Below, piece after piece: positions 52,530 to 60,540 of a stretch of DNA of 64,000 bases. A program made the position numbers and the translations under genes. The DNA is from Ga0077527 sp032128415 (GTDB taxonomy: Bacteria > Pseudomonadota > Gammaproteobacteria > Burkholderiales > SG8-41). Where the stretch lies: contig JAQBGW010000165.1 of assembly GCA_032128415.1 (NCBI GenBank), positions 6,937-70,936 on the forward strand. Reading direction: 5' to 3'. Numbering within the stretch: position 1 is the first letter of the stretch; every line of letters starts with the position of its first letter. Below the pieces are notes generated by a model. It saw nothing but the letters and a program-made list of their open reading frames with translations. It was not told the origin of the DNA and did not search any database.

Positions 52530-53545
52530 TCGACCGCGGTGCCGGCACGCATCGGCACCAGCGTATCAGCGCCGAACGGCACACTCGACGGCACCTGCCA
52601 CGACTCGCGCAGCAGAGTAATTTTCCCGGTATTACGCGGCAACCCGTAAAAATCGGCTCCGTAAAAACTGGCGAATCCCTCAAGTCGATCCAGCGCTCCC
52701 GCCGCAGCAAAAACTTCGACGTAGAGCTCAATGCCGGCATGGGCAGTGTACATACCGGCGCAGCCGCAATCGTTTTCCTTGGTGTGCCGCGCATGTGGCG
52801 CACTGTCGGTGCCGAGAAAGAATTTCGGGTTGCCGCTGATCGCCGCAGCCACCAGCGCTTCGCGATGCATCTCCCGTTTGAGGATCGGCAAACAGTAAAG
52901 ATGTGGCCGCATGCCGCCGATAAGCATCGCGTTACGATTGAGCAGCAGATGCTGCGGCGTCAAGGTTGCGGCAATGCGTGGCGGTGCGGCGGTCACGAAC
53001 GCCACGGCTTCGCGGGTGGTGATGTGCTCCATGACTATTTTCAGGCTGCTGAAGCGCTCAACGAGCGGGGCCAGTGTGCGTTCGATGAACACACGCTCGC
53101 GGTCAAACACATCAACGGCGGCATCGGTGACCTCACCGTGCACCAGCAGCGGCATGCCGGCCTTTTCCATCGCCTCCAGTACCACGAAACATTTCTCGAT
53201 TGCGGTTACGCCTGCAGCAGAATTGGTTGTCGCACCTGCTGGATAATATTTTACCGCCTTGACCGCGCCGTCCTGCTTCGCCTTGATGATTTCGTCCGGA
53301 CTCGTGTTGTCGGTCAGATACAGCGTCATTAACGGTTCGAAACCGCTGCCCGGAGGCAATGCAGCACGAATACGATCGCGATAGGCGAGCGCCAGAGCCG
53401 TCGTCGTCACCGGCGGCTTAAGGTTAGGCATGACAATCGCGCGCGCAAAGCGCGCTGCAGTATGCGGTAGCACGTCGCGCATGGCCGCACCGTCACGCAA
53501 GTGCAGATGCCAGTCGTCGGGCCGGGTGATGGTAATTATATTCAT
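52508..53545 (-). CDS. pyrC: dihydroorotase
   Basis: ATG 53545 gives MNIITITRPDDWHLHLRDGAAM; a longer ORF to 53647 reaches into rsmI and is rejected. The 345-residue zinc amidohydrolase has 'HLHLRDG' (metal His), a carbamylated Lys region 'KAVKYYPAGATTNSAAG', 'LVHGEVTD', 'KIVMEHITTREA' and 'FLGTDSAPHARHTKE'. It closes carbamoyl aspartate to dihydroorotate in pyrimidine synthesis. Confidence 0.96.
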   Translation of the reverse strand: MNIITITRPDDWHLHLRDGAAMRDVLPHTAARFARAIVMPNLKPPVTTTALALAYRDRIRAALPPGSGFEPLMTLYLTDNTSPDEIIKAKQDGAVKAVKYYPAGATTNSAAGVTAIEKCFVVLEAMEKAGMPLLVHGEVTDAAVDVFDRERVFIERTLAPLVERFSSLKIVMEHITTREAVAFVTAAPPRIAATLTPQHLLLNRNAMLIGGMRPHLYCLPILKREMHREALVAAAISGNPKFFLGTDSAPHARHTKENDCGCAGMYTAHAGIELYVEVFAAAGALDRLEGFASFYGADFYGLPRNTGKITLLRESWQVPSSVPFGADTLVPMRAGTAVEWKIADS

Positions 53546-53624
53546 GGGGTAATCGATCTCATGGCGCGACGAATGGTAAACGTTGCACGGCAAACAGTAA
53601 ATTCGCGCATGTTTGCAGTGCTGC

Positions 53625-54500
53625 TCAATCGCCACCCTTGAGATCAAGGGCGCGCTGATACAGTGCGCTGCGATTGCCGCCGGTCAGCTTTACGGCCAAG
53701 GCCACTGCCTGTTTCAGCGTCAGTTCCTCAAGCAGGATCTTCAGTACATGCGTCACGTCCGCCTCATCGTCCTGCGGCTCTTCCCGCGCGCCGGCTACGA
53801 TCAGCACAAACTCGCCGCGCTGGCGGTTTTCGTCGGCCTGCAGCCAATCCACAGCGGTATCCAGTCTGCAGCGATGCACGGTCTCGTGGATTTTTGTCAG
53901 TTCGCGTGCAATGACGATGTCGCGGTCGCCGCCAAATGCAGCGCAAATGTCAGCGACGCTATCGACAACGCGATGGGGCGCCTCGTAGAACACCAGCATC
54001 GCGGTTTGCGTCGTGAGCTCGGCAAGAGTTCGCCGCCGTTCCGCAGCGCGCGCCGGCAGAAAACCGCAGAACAGGAACCGGTCTGCAGAAAAACCACTGG
54101 CCGAGATGGCCGCAACCGCCGCATTCGGCCCGGGCAGAGGCACTACCTTGTAGCCTGCCTCGCTGACCGCAGCGACCACCTGCGCACCCGGATCGGCCAC
54201 CCCCGGCGTGCCGGCATCGGTCACCAGAGCTACCGTCTTACCCTCGGCCAGCAGTCCGATCAGACGCTTGGCAGCGCGGCGTTCATTGTGTTCATGCACA
54301 GCAAGGAGTTTGCCGGAAATGCCATGGCGATCAAGCAACCTGACCGTGATGCGCGTATCTTCGGCTGCGATGACATCGACGGATTTCAGCGTTTCCAGTG
54401 CGCGCAACGTAATGTCGGACAGATTCCCGATGGGGGTAGAGACTACATATAATGTAGCCTGGTCTGTCACGCTTCCTGTATTCACACCTTGTCTCGCCAT
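53625..54500 (-). CDS. rsmI: 16S rRNA (cytidine-1402-2'-O)-methyltransferase
   Basis: ATG 54500 is used, giving 291 residues. It has 'LYVVSTPIGNLSDITLRALETL', 'AAEDTRITVRLL', 'VTDAGTPGVADPG' and 'LPGPNAAVAAISASGF', which are signatures of the tetrapyrrole-methylase-like RsmI family. It methylates the same C1402 as RsmH. It is divergent from lpoA, 12 bp apart, as in the E. coli yraL-yraM pair. Confidence 0.95.
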   Translation of the reverse strand: MARQGVNTGSVTDQATLYVVSTPIGNLSDITLRALETLKSVDVIAAEDTRITVRLLDRHGISGKLLAVHEHNERRAAKRLIGLLAEGKTVALVTDAGTPGVADPGAQVVAAVSEAGYKVVPLPGPNAAVAAISASGFSADRFLFCGFLPARAAERRRTLAELTTQTAMLVFYEAPHRVVDSVADICAAFGGDRDIVIARELTKIHETVHRCRLDTAVDWLQADENRQRGEFVLIVAGAREEPQDDEADVTHVLKILLEELTLKQAVALAVKLTGGNRSALYQRALDLKGGD

Positions 54501-54512
54501 CGGATTTTTTGA

Positions 54513-55706
54513 ATGACCATTTGCTCGTCGCGTTGTGCCGTCGTCGCAGCGCTGGCACACCTACTATACGGAGCGCCCGTTGCATTGGCCAGCGATGCAG
54601 CGCTGCGCCCTGCCGTATCCATTGCCCAAACCCCGCACATTGCATTGCTGCTGCCCACGAGTTCGAAGCTTTTCGGCAGACACGCCGCTGCGCTTCGCGA
54701 CGGATTTCAGGCAGCCGCCAAGGCACAGGGGCAGCAACTGTTGGCGATTCGCGAGTATGCCGTGTCGGAGGATGTCGGCAATGTGCTGGAGGGATACCGT
54801 ACTGCTGTGAACGGCGGCGCACAGGTGGTGGTAGGGCCGCTCACTCGCGATGCCGTTACCGCGCTGGCATTCGGTGAGCCAGTTCCAGTGCCCACACTGG
54901 CACTCAATGTCGCCGATAACGTCGGTCGCATACCGGGCAATCTCTACATGCTGAGCCTGCAAGTTGAAACCGAGGCGCGGCAGGTTGCCCGATTAGCCTG
55001 GCGCGAAGGCCGACGCAACGCTGTCATCATCAGCGGCAGCGGCTCGGTGCAATTCCGCACACAGGCTGCATTTACCGCCGAATTCTCGATGTTGGGTGGC
55101 AAGGTAACTGAGGTGGCATATTCGGCAGAATCTGAAAAACTGAACCTGATCGGGCGCAGCAGCATTACCTTGACGGAATTCGAAAAACCGAACCCCTCCC
55201 CGCGCAGCAGCAGCAATAGCAAAAGCAGCGACAAGCCAGAACCAGGACTGTTGACCATCGCAAGCAGCAGCGAAGACATGTATTTCCTGGCGCTGAACTA
55301 CACCGAAGCACGCACGGCGCGCGCCTATCTCGGCGCAGCACCCATCTACGCGACTTCCAGCGTGCATGTTGGCGACCCGGATCCGCTCGCAGGATTCGAT
55401 CTCGCGGGGGTCACATTCGTCGATATGCCCTGGCTGCTGGAACCCAACCATGCCGCAGTGATGATCTACCCGCGTCCGCAACTCCAGGGTGCCATTGACC
55501 TTGAGCGCCTCTACGCCCTGGGCATTGACGCCTGGCGTATCACCCAGTTGCTGCTTGCGGGCGCACGCAACATCCGTCTTGACGGTGTTACCGGAACACT
55601 GACGCTGGGCCCGGACGGCCAATTCGAGCGCAGACTGGTTGCGGCGCGCTACATCGACGGCCGTCCCCAGGTTACAGGCCGGGGCGAACGTGAATCCGCG
55701 CGGTGA
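54513..55706 (+). CDS. lpoA: LppC/LpoA-type penicillin-binding protein activator
   Basis: The 397-residue product has a signal peptide (about 1-26, ending ALAS) but no lipobox Cys at the cleavage site. A type I periplasmic-binding-protein-like LppC domain follows ('IALLLPTSSKLFGRHAAALRDGFQAAAK', 'VVGPLTRDAVTAL'). E. coli LpoA is near 680 residues because of an extra N-terminal TPR domain that this protein lacks. A Ser/Pro linker lies at about 227-247. The gene order with rsmI, yraN, the SIS gene and dolP supports the assignment. Confidence 0.8.
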   Translation: MTICSSRCAVVAALAHLLYGAPVALASDAALRPAVSIAQTPHIALLLPTSSKLFGRHAAALRDGFQAAAKAQGQQLLAIREYAVSEDVGNVLEGYRTAVNGGAQVVVGPLTRDAVTALAFGEPVPVPTLALNVADNVGRIPGNLYMLSLQVETEARQVARLAWREGRRNAVIISGSGSVQFRTQAAFTAEFSMLGGKVTEVAYSAESEKLNLIGRSSITLTEFEKPNPSPRSSSNSKSSDKPEPGLLTIASSSEDMYFLALNYTEARTARAYLGAAPIYATSSVHVGDPDPLAGFDLAGVTFVDMPWLLEPNHAAVMIYPRPQLQGAIDLERLYALGIDAWRITQLLLAGARNIRLDGVTGTLTLGPDGQFERRLVAARYIDGRPQVTGRGERESAR

Positions 55707-56031
55707 ACGTGCCGAAGCGCTCGCCGCAGCATGGCTGGTCGAACGCGGTCTGCGCATCAGCGAATGCAATTACCGCTGCCGGTTCGGTGAAATTGACCTG
55801 ATTGCCCGCGACGGCATCACCGTAGTTTTTGTGGAAGTGCGCAGTCGTGTCAACAATGCTTACGGGGGCGCTGCCGCAAGCATCACCCCGGCCAAGCGCG
55901 AGCGCCTGCTCAAGACCGCCCGCCACTATCTTGCCGGCATCGAACCGGCGCCGCCCTGCCGGTTTGATGCCTTGCTGCTCACAGGTGAACCGCCGCACAT
56001 CGAGTGGCTGCAGAACGCGATCGAGGAATAA
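55690..56031 (+). CDS. yraN: YraN/UPF0102 family endonuclease-like protein (GTG start)
   Basis: A GTG at 55690 gives 113 residues and a 17-bp overlap with lpoA; the ATG at 55639 would overlap by 68 bp. The product has 'RGERAEALAAAWLVERGLRISECNYRCRFGEIDLIARDGITVVFVEVRSR'. This is the UPF0102 core with GEID ... EVR, a restriction-nuclease-like fold. Its role is not known. Confidence 0.9.
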   Translation: MNPRGERAEALAAAWLVERGLRISECNYRCRFGEIDLIARDGITVVFVEVRSRVNNAYGGAAASITPAKRERLLKTARHYLAGIEPAPPCRFDALLLTGEPPHIEWLQNAIEE

Positions 56032-56089
56032 AGCTACCCGATACTAGGACCGTGCAATCTGTCGTCATGCGGGTACAATAGCGGTCATC

Positions 56090-56680
56090 ATGGATTTGAT
56101 CAGCCGCATCTGCGAGAACTTTTCCGAGAGCGCCCATCTCAAACTGCAGAGCATGGACGCGCTCGCCGCGCCCATAGCGGCAGCCGTCCAGTTAATGGTG
56201 GGCTGCCTGCAGAACGACGGCAAAATACTGGCTTGCGGCAACGGCGGCTCTGCGGCTGACGCGCAGCACTTTTCCGCGGAACTGCTGAACCGGTTTGAGG
56301 TCGAACGACCGGGACTCGCAGCAATGGCGCTGACTACAGACAGCTCCACGCTGACGTCCATTGCCAATGATTACGATTTTGCGCAGGTGTTTTCGAAACA
56401 AGTGCGGGCGCTGGGACATGCCGGTGACGTGCTGCTGGCGATTTCAACCAGTGGCAATTCGCCGAATGTGGTTGCGGCAATCGAGGCGGCTCACGAATGC
56501 GACATGCGGGTGGTGGCACTGACCGGGCGCAACGGCGGCAAGATGGGCGAAATACTGGCGCGTAATGATGTCCACATTTGTGTTCCGGCGAACAGCACTG
56601 CACGCATCCAGGAAGTGCATCTCCTGACGCTGCACTGTTTGTGTGACGGGATTGATTGTTTACTCTTGGGAGTCGAATAA
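56090..56680 (+). CDS. gmhA: SIS-domain protein: phosphoheptose isomerase (GmhA) or DiaA type
   Basis: The 196-residue SIS protein has 'ILACGNGGSAADAQHFSAELLNRFEVERP' and 'GDVLLAISTSGNSPNVVAAIEAA'. Context (lpoA-yraN-x-dolP) and wording ('KQVRALGHAGDVLLAIS', 'ARIQEVHLLTLHCLCDGID') fit DiaA. Yet Glu64 and His182 align with the GmhA catalytic Glu65 and His180, and E. coli DiaA lacks that Glu as I recall its sequence. A heptose role is therefore likely, supported by rfaE2 nearby. It may serve both. Confidence 0.8.
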   Translation: MDLISRICENFSESAHLKLQSMDALAAPIAAAVQLMVGCLQNDGKILACGNGGSAADAQHFSAELLNRFEVERPGLAAMALTTDSSTLTSIANDYDFAQVFSKQVRALGHAGDVLLAISTSGNSPNVVAAIEAAHECDMRVVALTGRNGGKMGEILARNDVHICVPANSTARIQEVHLLTLHCLCDGIDCLLLGVE

Positions 56681-57244
56681 ATGCGTAACCTGATTGCACT
56701 TTCCTGCATTGCATTGCTGCCGGTCCTCTCCGGCTGCATGGCCATGGCGGTCGGTGGCGCCGCAACCGGCATGATTGTGGCGGAAGACCGTCGCACGGTC
56801 GGCACCATGACCGAAGACCAAGGCATCGAATTCAAGGCGGCAAGCCGGATCGATGAAAAAGTGAAAGACGGCCACATCAATGTCACCAGCTACAACCGTG
56901 CTGTGCTGCTGACCGGCGAAGTGCCCAGTGCGGCGGCGAGAACAGATGCCGAGCAAACCACACGTGCCGTGGACAATGTGCGCAGCGTATTCAATGAATT
57001 GCAGGTTGCGGGTAACAGTTCGCTGCAGGCACGCACCAACGACACCGTACTGACTTCCAAGGTCAAGGTGCGCTTCATCGACGCCGGAAAGTTCGGCCCG
57101 CTGCATGTCAAAGTGGTAACGGAGAACGGTGTCGTCTATCTGCTGGGCATGGTCAAACGCCAGGAGGCCGCGGATGCCACCGAGGTTGCACGCACCACTG
57201 GTGGCGTGCGCAAGGTAGTCCGAGTGTTCGAGTACCTCGACTGA
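56681..57244 (+). CDS. dolP: DolP-like double-BON outer-membrane lipoprotein
   Basis: The 187-residue product has a lipoprotein signal with lipobox LSGC (Cys19). Two BON domains follow ('ASRIDEKVKDGHINVTSYNRAVLLTGEVPS' and 'DTVLTSKVKVRFIDAGKFGPLHVKVVTENGVVYLLGMV'). DolP (YraP) supports outer-membrane integrity. The start joins the SIS gene stop as TAAATG. Confidence 0.9.
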   Translation: MRNLIALSCIALLPVLSGCMAMAVGGAATGMIVAEDRRTVGTMTEDQGIEFKAASRIDEKVKDGHINVTSYNRAVLLTGEVPSAAARTDAEQTTRAVDNVRSVFNELQVAGNSSLQARTNDTVLTSKVKVRFIDAGKFGPLHVKVVTENGVVYLLGMVKRQEAADATEVARTTGGVRKVVRVFEYLD

Positions 57245-57290
57245 ACGCCGACCGGGATCATTTGTTGTACCAGCACAGGCTGCGTCCTTG

Positions 57291-57779
57291 ATGCAGCCCC
57301 TCCCGGATTTTGAGCGGCGTATCTGCACCCCTGCCGACGCGGCACAACGCGCAGCGCAGCTGGCACGACCATTGGTGTTTACCAACGGTGTTTTCGATAT
57401 CCTGCACCGCGGTCATGTCACCTACCTTGCACAGGCCCGCGCCTTGGGCGCCAGCCTCGTTGTGGCATTGAACAGTGACGCATCTGCAAAACGTCTGGGC
57501 AAAGGCGACGATCGCCCGCTCAACACGCTGGCCGACCGCGCTGCCGTAGTGGCAGCGCTGGGCTGCGTGGATCTGGTGACCTGGTTCGACGCCGACACCC
57601 CGCTGGAACTGATCCTCGCGCTGCAGCCCACCATGCTGGTGAAAGGCGGCGACTGGAAACCGGAGGCCATCGTTGGCGGCCGCGAAGTTCTCGGATGGGG
57701 CGGCACAGTACACTCGATCGCTTTTATGCACGAATGCTCGACCACCGCGCTGCTCGCGCGCGTGCGCCGCGGCCACTGA
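57291..57779 (+). CDS. rfaE2: D-glycero-beta-D-manno-heptose 1-phosphate adenylyltransferase
   Basis: The 162-residue nucleotidyltransferase has 'VFTNGVFDILHRGHVTYLAQARALGASLVVALNSDASAKRLGKG' (HRGH is the HxGH motif) and ends 'STTALLARVR'. It is the C-terminal (HldE2) activity as a separate protein; the kinase half is not in the window. It makes ADP-heptose for the LPS core. ATG 57291 is used rather than TTG 57288. Confidence 0.93.
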   Translation: MQPLPDFERRICTPADAAQRAAQLARPLVFTNGVFDILHRGHVTYLAQARALGASLVVALNSDASAKRLGKGDDRPLNTLADRAAVVAALGCVDLVTWFDADTPLELILALQPTMLVKGGDWKPEAIVGGREVLGWGGTVHSIAFMHECSTTALLARVRRGH

Positions 57780-57866
57780 CCCAATTACTTGCGGAAGCGG
57801 GGGATTAACAAGGGGCGTCGCCCGCTTGTTCAGTAATTCCTTACCATATTTTCGGACTCGGTATTT

Positions 57867-58580
57867 TCACAGTACGGCCGGCGGGCAAGCGCTGGTCTTC
57901 ACTTCGGACGCCGGAAAGTCGCGCCGCAGTTCTGATACCCGCGTCACCGTGTCGCCGCCGGATTCCCGCACGATAAACACCACCTGCTTCAGGAATTTTG
58001 CCCGCCGCGTGACTGTGGCTGAGCGCACGCCGCGTTCGCGCAGCACGGCTAGCTGTATATTGGCCGCCTCCTCACTTTTGAACAAGCCCAGCGACACGGC
58101 GTTCCGCCATTGCCCGGCATCCTGCACCACGTAAAAATCGTAAATACCCAGCGCTTTCAGCTCACCTACCTTGCGATCAATCTCGGCCTTGTTCTTCAGC
58201 GGCGGCATGTGTACCCAGTAGCCGTCTTCATCGCTGACACGACGTTGCACCGCTGCTTCAGGCAACCCCAACGCAGCAATTGCAGCATCGGCGCGCGGCG
58301 CCTCAGCTCCGGCGAAACTGCCCCACTCCACGCAAACTGCTGATGCCGGAGCCATGTCTGGTGCAAGTGCAGTTGCCGGCCCTGGAACTGGCGTGGGTTT
58401 CTGCGCGAGTGCGCCCGCCGCAACGGCCCTGGAATTCGTCGATTTGATGCGCTCCGGACTGATCTGCAACAGCGCAATCTGGATCGCAGCCTCATCGGTT
58501 TCGCTGAGCAAATAGTGATAGGCAAAAAAACCGCAGTTGGCGATCAGCAATATCAGAAAAAAAAGTCGTGTCGTGGTCAT
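57867..58580 (-). CDS. SPOR-domain membrane protein
   Basis: ATG 58580 gives MTTTRLFFLILLIANCGFFAYHYLL, a single membrane anchor, in a 237-residue product. A Pro/Ala linker follows and then a SPOR-like domain ('CVEWGSFAGAEAPRADAAIAALGL', 'YWVHMPPLKNKAEIDRKVGELKALGIYDFYVVQDAGQWRNAVSLGLFKSEEAA'). SPOR domains bind denuded glycan at division sites. It lies 4 bp after coaX, a common betaproteobacterial position. Confidence 0.82.
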   Translation of the reverse strand: MTTTRLFFLILLIANCGFFAYHYLLSETDEAAIQIALLQISPERIKSTNSRAVAAGALAQKPTPVPGPATALAPDMAPASAVCVEWGSFAGAEAPRADAAIAALGLPEAAVQRRVSDEDGYWVHMPPLKNKAEIDRKVGELKALGIYDFYVVQDAGQWRNAVSLGLFKSEEAANIQLAVLRERGVRSATVTRRAKFLKQVVFIVRESGGDTVTRVSELRRDFPASEVKTSACPPAVL

Positions 58581-58584
58581 TTGG

Positions 58585-59319
58585 TCAGTGGCCGGGTTGC
58601 AGAGCGATTTGCAGCAGCCCATCCAGCACCAGATTATCCACTACCGTAACGCGCGCGTTAAGTCTGGCGGCGATCAATTCCGCGCCGCCTCCCGAGAGCA
58701 ACACCGGCGACTCAACGCCTGCGCTTTCCGCGACGTAACGACTCATGCGTTCTACAGCACCGGCCAATGCATTAACCGCACCACTGGCAATGGCATCACC
58801 GGTGTTGTCTGGGAAGAAACTAAATGTACCTTCCCGCACCGCCAGATCGGCCGTGTCGCGCGCCAGCGCGCTACGCATCAAGTCATAGCCCGGCACGATG
58901 AAGCCGCCAATAAATGCGCCTTCAGCACTCAGTGCATCAACAGTCATGGTGGTGCCGACGTTGACCACCACACAGGCGGATCGGAGCATCTGCCACGCGC
59001 CGATCAGTGCCGCCCAGCGGTCAGCGCCCAGCGCCGCCGGATCGGCGTAACCGCTAGTCACGCCGCACTGTGCCGCCACAGCGACTATCCATTGCGGGGA
59101 GTCCGCCGCGCCGTGCAGCACTGCGCTTACTTGATCGCGCACAGCCCCACCGGCCACATTCGAAATCACGATGCGGTCAGTCGAGGGCAGCGCAGTGAAT
59201 TCCGCTGCCAGCGTGTCAGCCTGCGCTGTTTTGACCCAGCCCTGCCGCAACCAATCGCCATCCTGGTGAAATCCCCATTTGATGCGCGTGTTGCCGATGT
59301 CGATGGCCAGAATATTCAT
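58585..59319 (-). CDS. coaX: type III pantothenate kinase
   Basis: The 244-residue kinase has 'LAIDIGNTRIKWGFHQDG', 'LGADRWAALIGAW', 'VVNVGTTMTVDALSAEGAFIGGFIVPGYDLMRSALARDTADL' and 'LLSGGGAELIAARL'. It starts CoA synthesis without CoA feedback in most members. ATG 59319 overlaps the birA stop as ATGA. Confidence 0.95.
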   Translation of the reverse strand: MNILAIDIGNTRIKWGFHQDGDWLRQGWVKTAQADTLAAEFTALPSTDRIVISNVAGGAVRDQVSAVLHGAADSPQWIVAVAAQCGVTSGYADPAALGADRWAALIGAWQMLRSACVVVNVGTTMTVDALSAEGAFIGGFIVPGYDLMRSALARDTADLAVREGTFSFFPDNTGDAIASGAVNALAGAVERMSRYVAESAGVESPVLLSGGGAELIAARLNARVTVVDNLVLDGLLQIALQPGH

Positions 59320-60302
59320 GCGGCAACTCCGCCCTCACGCAGACTGACTTCACCACTGTGATGACGACTGACGCCGCTGACCGTCTCCAGCAGCAACGCG
59401 CCATCGTCCGCCACACCACGCGCCACTCCCGTCACTGTCCGCCCATCCGCCAGCATCAACTGCACCGGCATGTTCTGATGCGCGTGCAATCGCTGCCATT
59501 CAGCGCGCAGCGGTTCAAAACCCTCTTGCCCGAACCGGTCCAGCACGGTTGTAAGCTCCACGAGCATGGCAACGAGCAACGCATTGCGGTCCACCGGCAT
59601 ACCCGCCGCGGTTTCCAGATCGGCCACCCGCTGATCGACGGCGGCACGCACGCGTGGATCAGACCTGACGTTGACACCGACACCAATGACTACAGCGCTG
59701 GGCCCCAGCACATCCCCCTGCGTTTCGATCAATATGCCCGCCAGCTTACCCTCAGGTAGCACCACATCGTTGGGCCACTTCAGTTTTGCCTCGCGCGCGC
59801 CGGTGGAGCGCAAAACCCGCGCCAGCGCCAAGCCCACGACAAGACTCAATCCGGCCAGCTCGCGCGCACCCAGTGCAAAACGCCACAACAGCGAGAACGC
59901 CAGTGTGCTGCCGATACCCGAATGCCACACCCGGCCGCGTCGGCCGCGCCCCGCTGTCTGCGCTTCTGCTGCCAGCACCAGGCCGCTGCGCGCGCCCGCT
60001 ACGGCGCGCCGCATCAATTGCGTATTGGTCGAATCCACCGTGTCACTGATTTCGACGACCACCGTGGCAGCACTGCTGCTCAGCGCGCGCTGCACCTGCG
60101 CCGCATCGAGCAGCGAAACCGGATGCTCGAGCCGATAGCCGCGGCCGCGCACACTCTCGATCGCCAATCCGGCACCGGTGATTTCGCGTATGCCATACCA
60201 CACCGCGCTGCGCGTCACGCCGAGCGCACGCGCAATATCCTCGCCGGAGTGAAACGCACCGTCGGCAAGCGCACGCAAGGTCTGAAATGCCATGGTATTC
60301 AT
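59316..60302 (-). CDS. birA: biotin--protein ligase / biotin operon repressor BirA
   Basis: ATG 60302 gives 328 residues. An N-terminal winged helix ('GEDIARALGVTRSAVWYGIREI') is followed by the ligase domain with 'EAQTAGRGRRGRVWHSGIGSTLAFSLLW', 'LKWPNDVVLPEGKLAGILIETQGD' and a C-terminal SH3-like part. The GRGRRGR loop binds biotinyl-AMP. It biotinylates carboxyl-carrier proteins and may repress biotin genes. Confidence 0.95.
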   Translation of the reverse strand: MNTMAFQTLRALADGAFHSGEDIARALGVTRSAVWYGIREITGAGLAIESVRGRGYRLEHPVSLLDAAQVQRALSSSAATVVVEISDTVDSTNTQLMRRAVAGARSGLVLAAEAQTAGRGRRGRVWHSGIGSTLAFSLLWRFALGARELAGLSLVVGLALARVLRSTGAREAKLKWPNDVVLPEGKLAGILIETQGDVLGPSAVVIGVGVNVRSDPRVRAAVDQRVADLETAAGMPVDRNALLVAMLVELTTVLDRFGQEGFEPLRAEWQRLHAHQNMPVQLMLADGRTVTGVARGVADDGALLLETVSGVSRHHSGEVSLREGGVAA

Positions 60303-60363
60303 GGGAGTCGCATAGGATAGCTCAAGAGCGCCCATATGGTGCCCCAGCACCCAGGGGAAACTC

Positions 60364-60462
60364 ATGAAAAAACAGGTTGTGGGCGGCGACGACTACATGA
60401 CCTGGCCATTCAATTTCGACACGTTGCTCGCCGCCAGACACGAACGCCTGCCGGAGCAATGA
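60364..60462 (+). CDS. possible 32-residue small protein
   Basis: The ORF reads MKKQVVGGDDYMTWPFNFDT then LLAARHERLPEQ and has an AGGGGA box five bases before the ATG. It fills much of the 238-bp gap between birA and glnS. No family is recognised and it may be chance. Confidence 0.3.
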   Translation: MKKQVVGGDDYMTWPFNFDTLLAARHERLPEQ

Positions 60463-60540
60463 TCGCCGACTTGGGCGACACTGCGGGTTAAAATAACGCT
60501 GTTTCGATAACCTGACGCCTTTTCAGCAACCCCGCCCAGC

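Noticed and set aside
57809..57832. Imperfect AACAAG/CTTGTT hairpin after rfaE2 considered as terminator
   Set aside because: No T run follows on either strand and the stem has a bulge.
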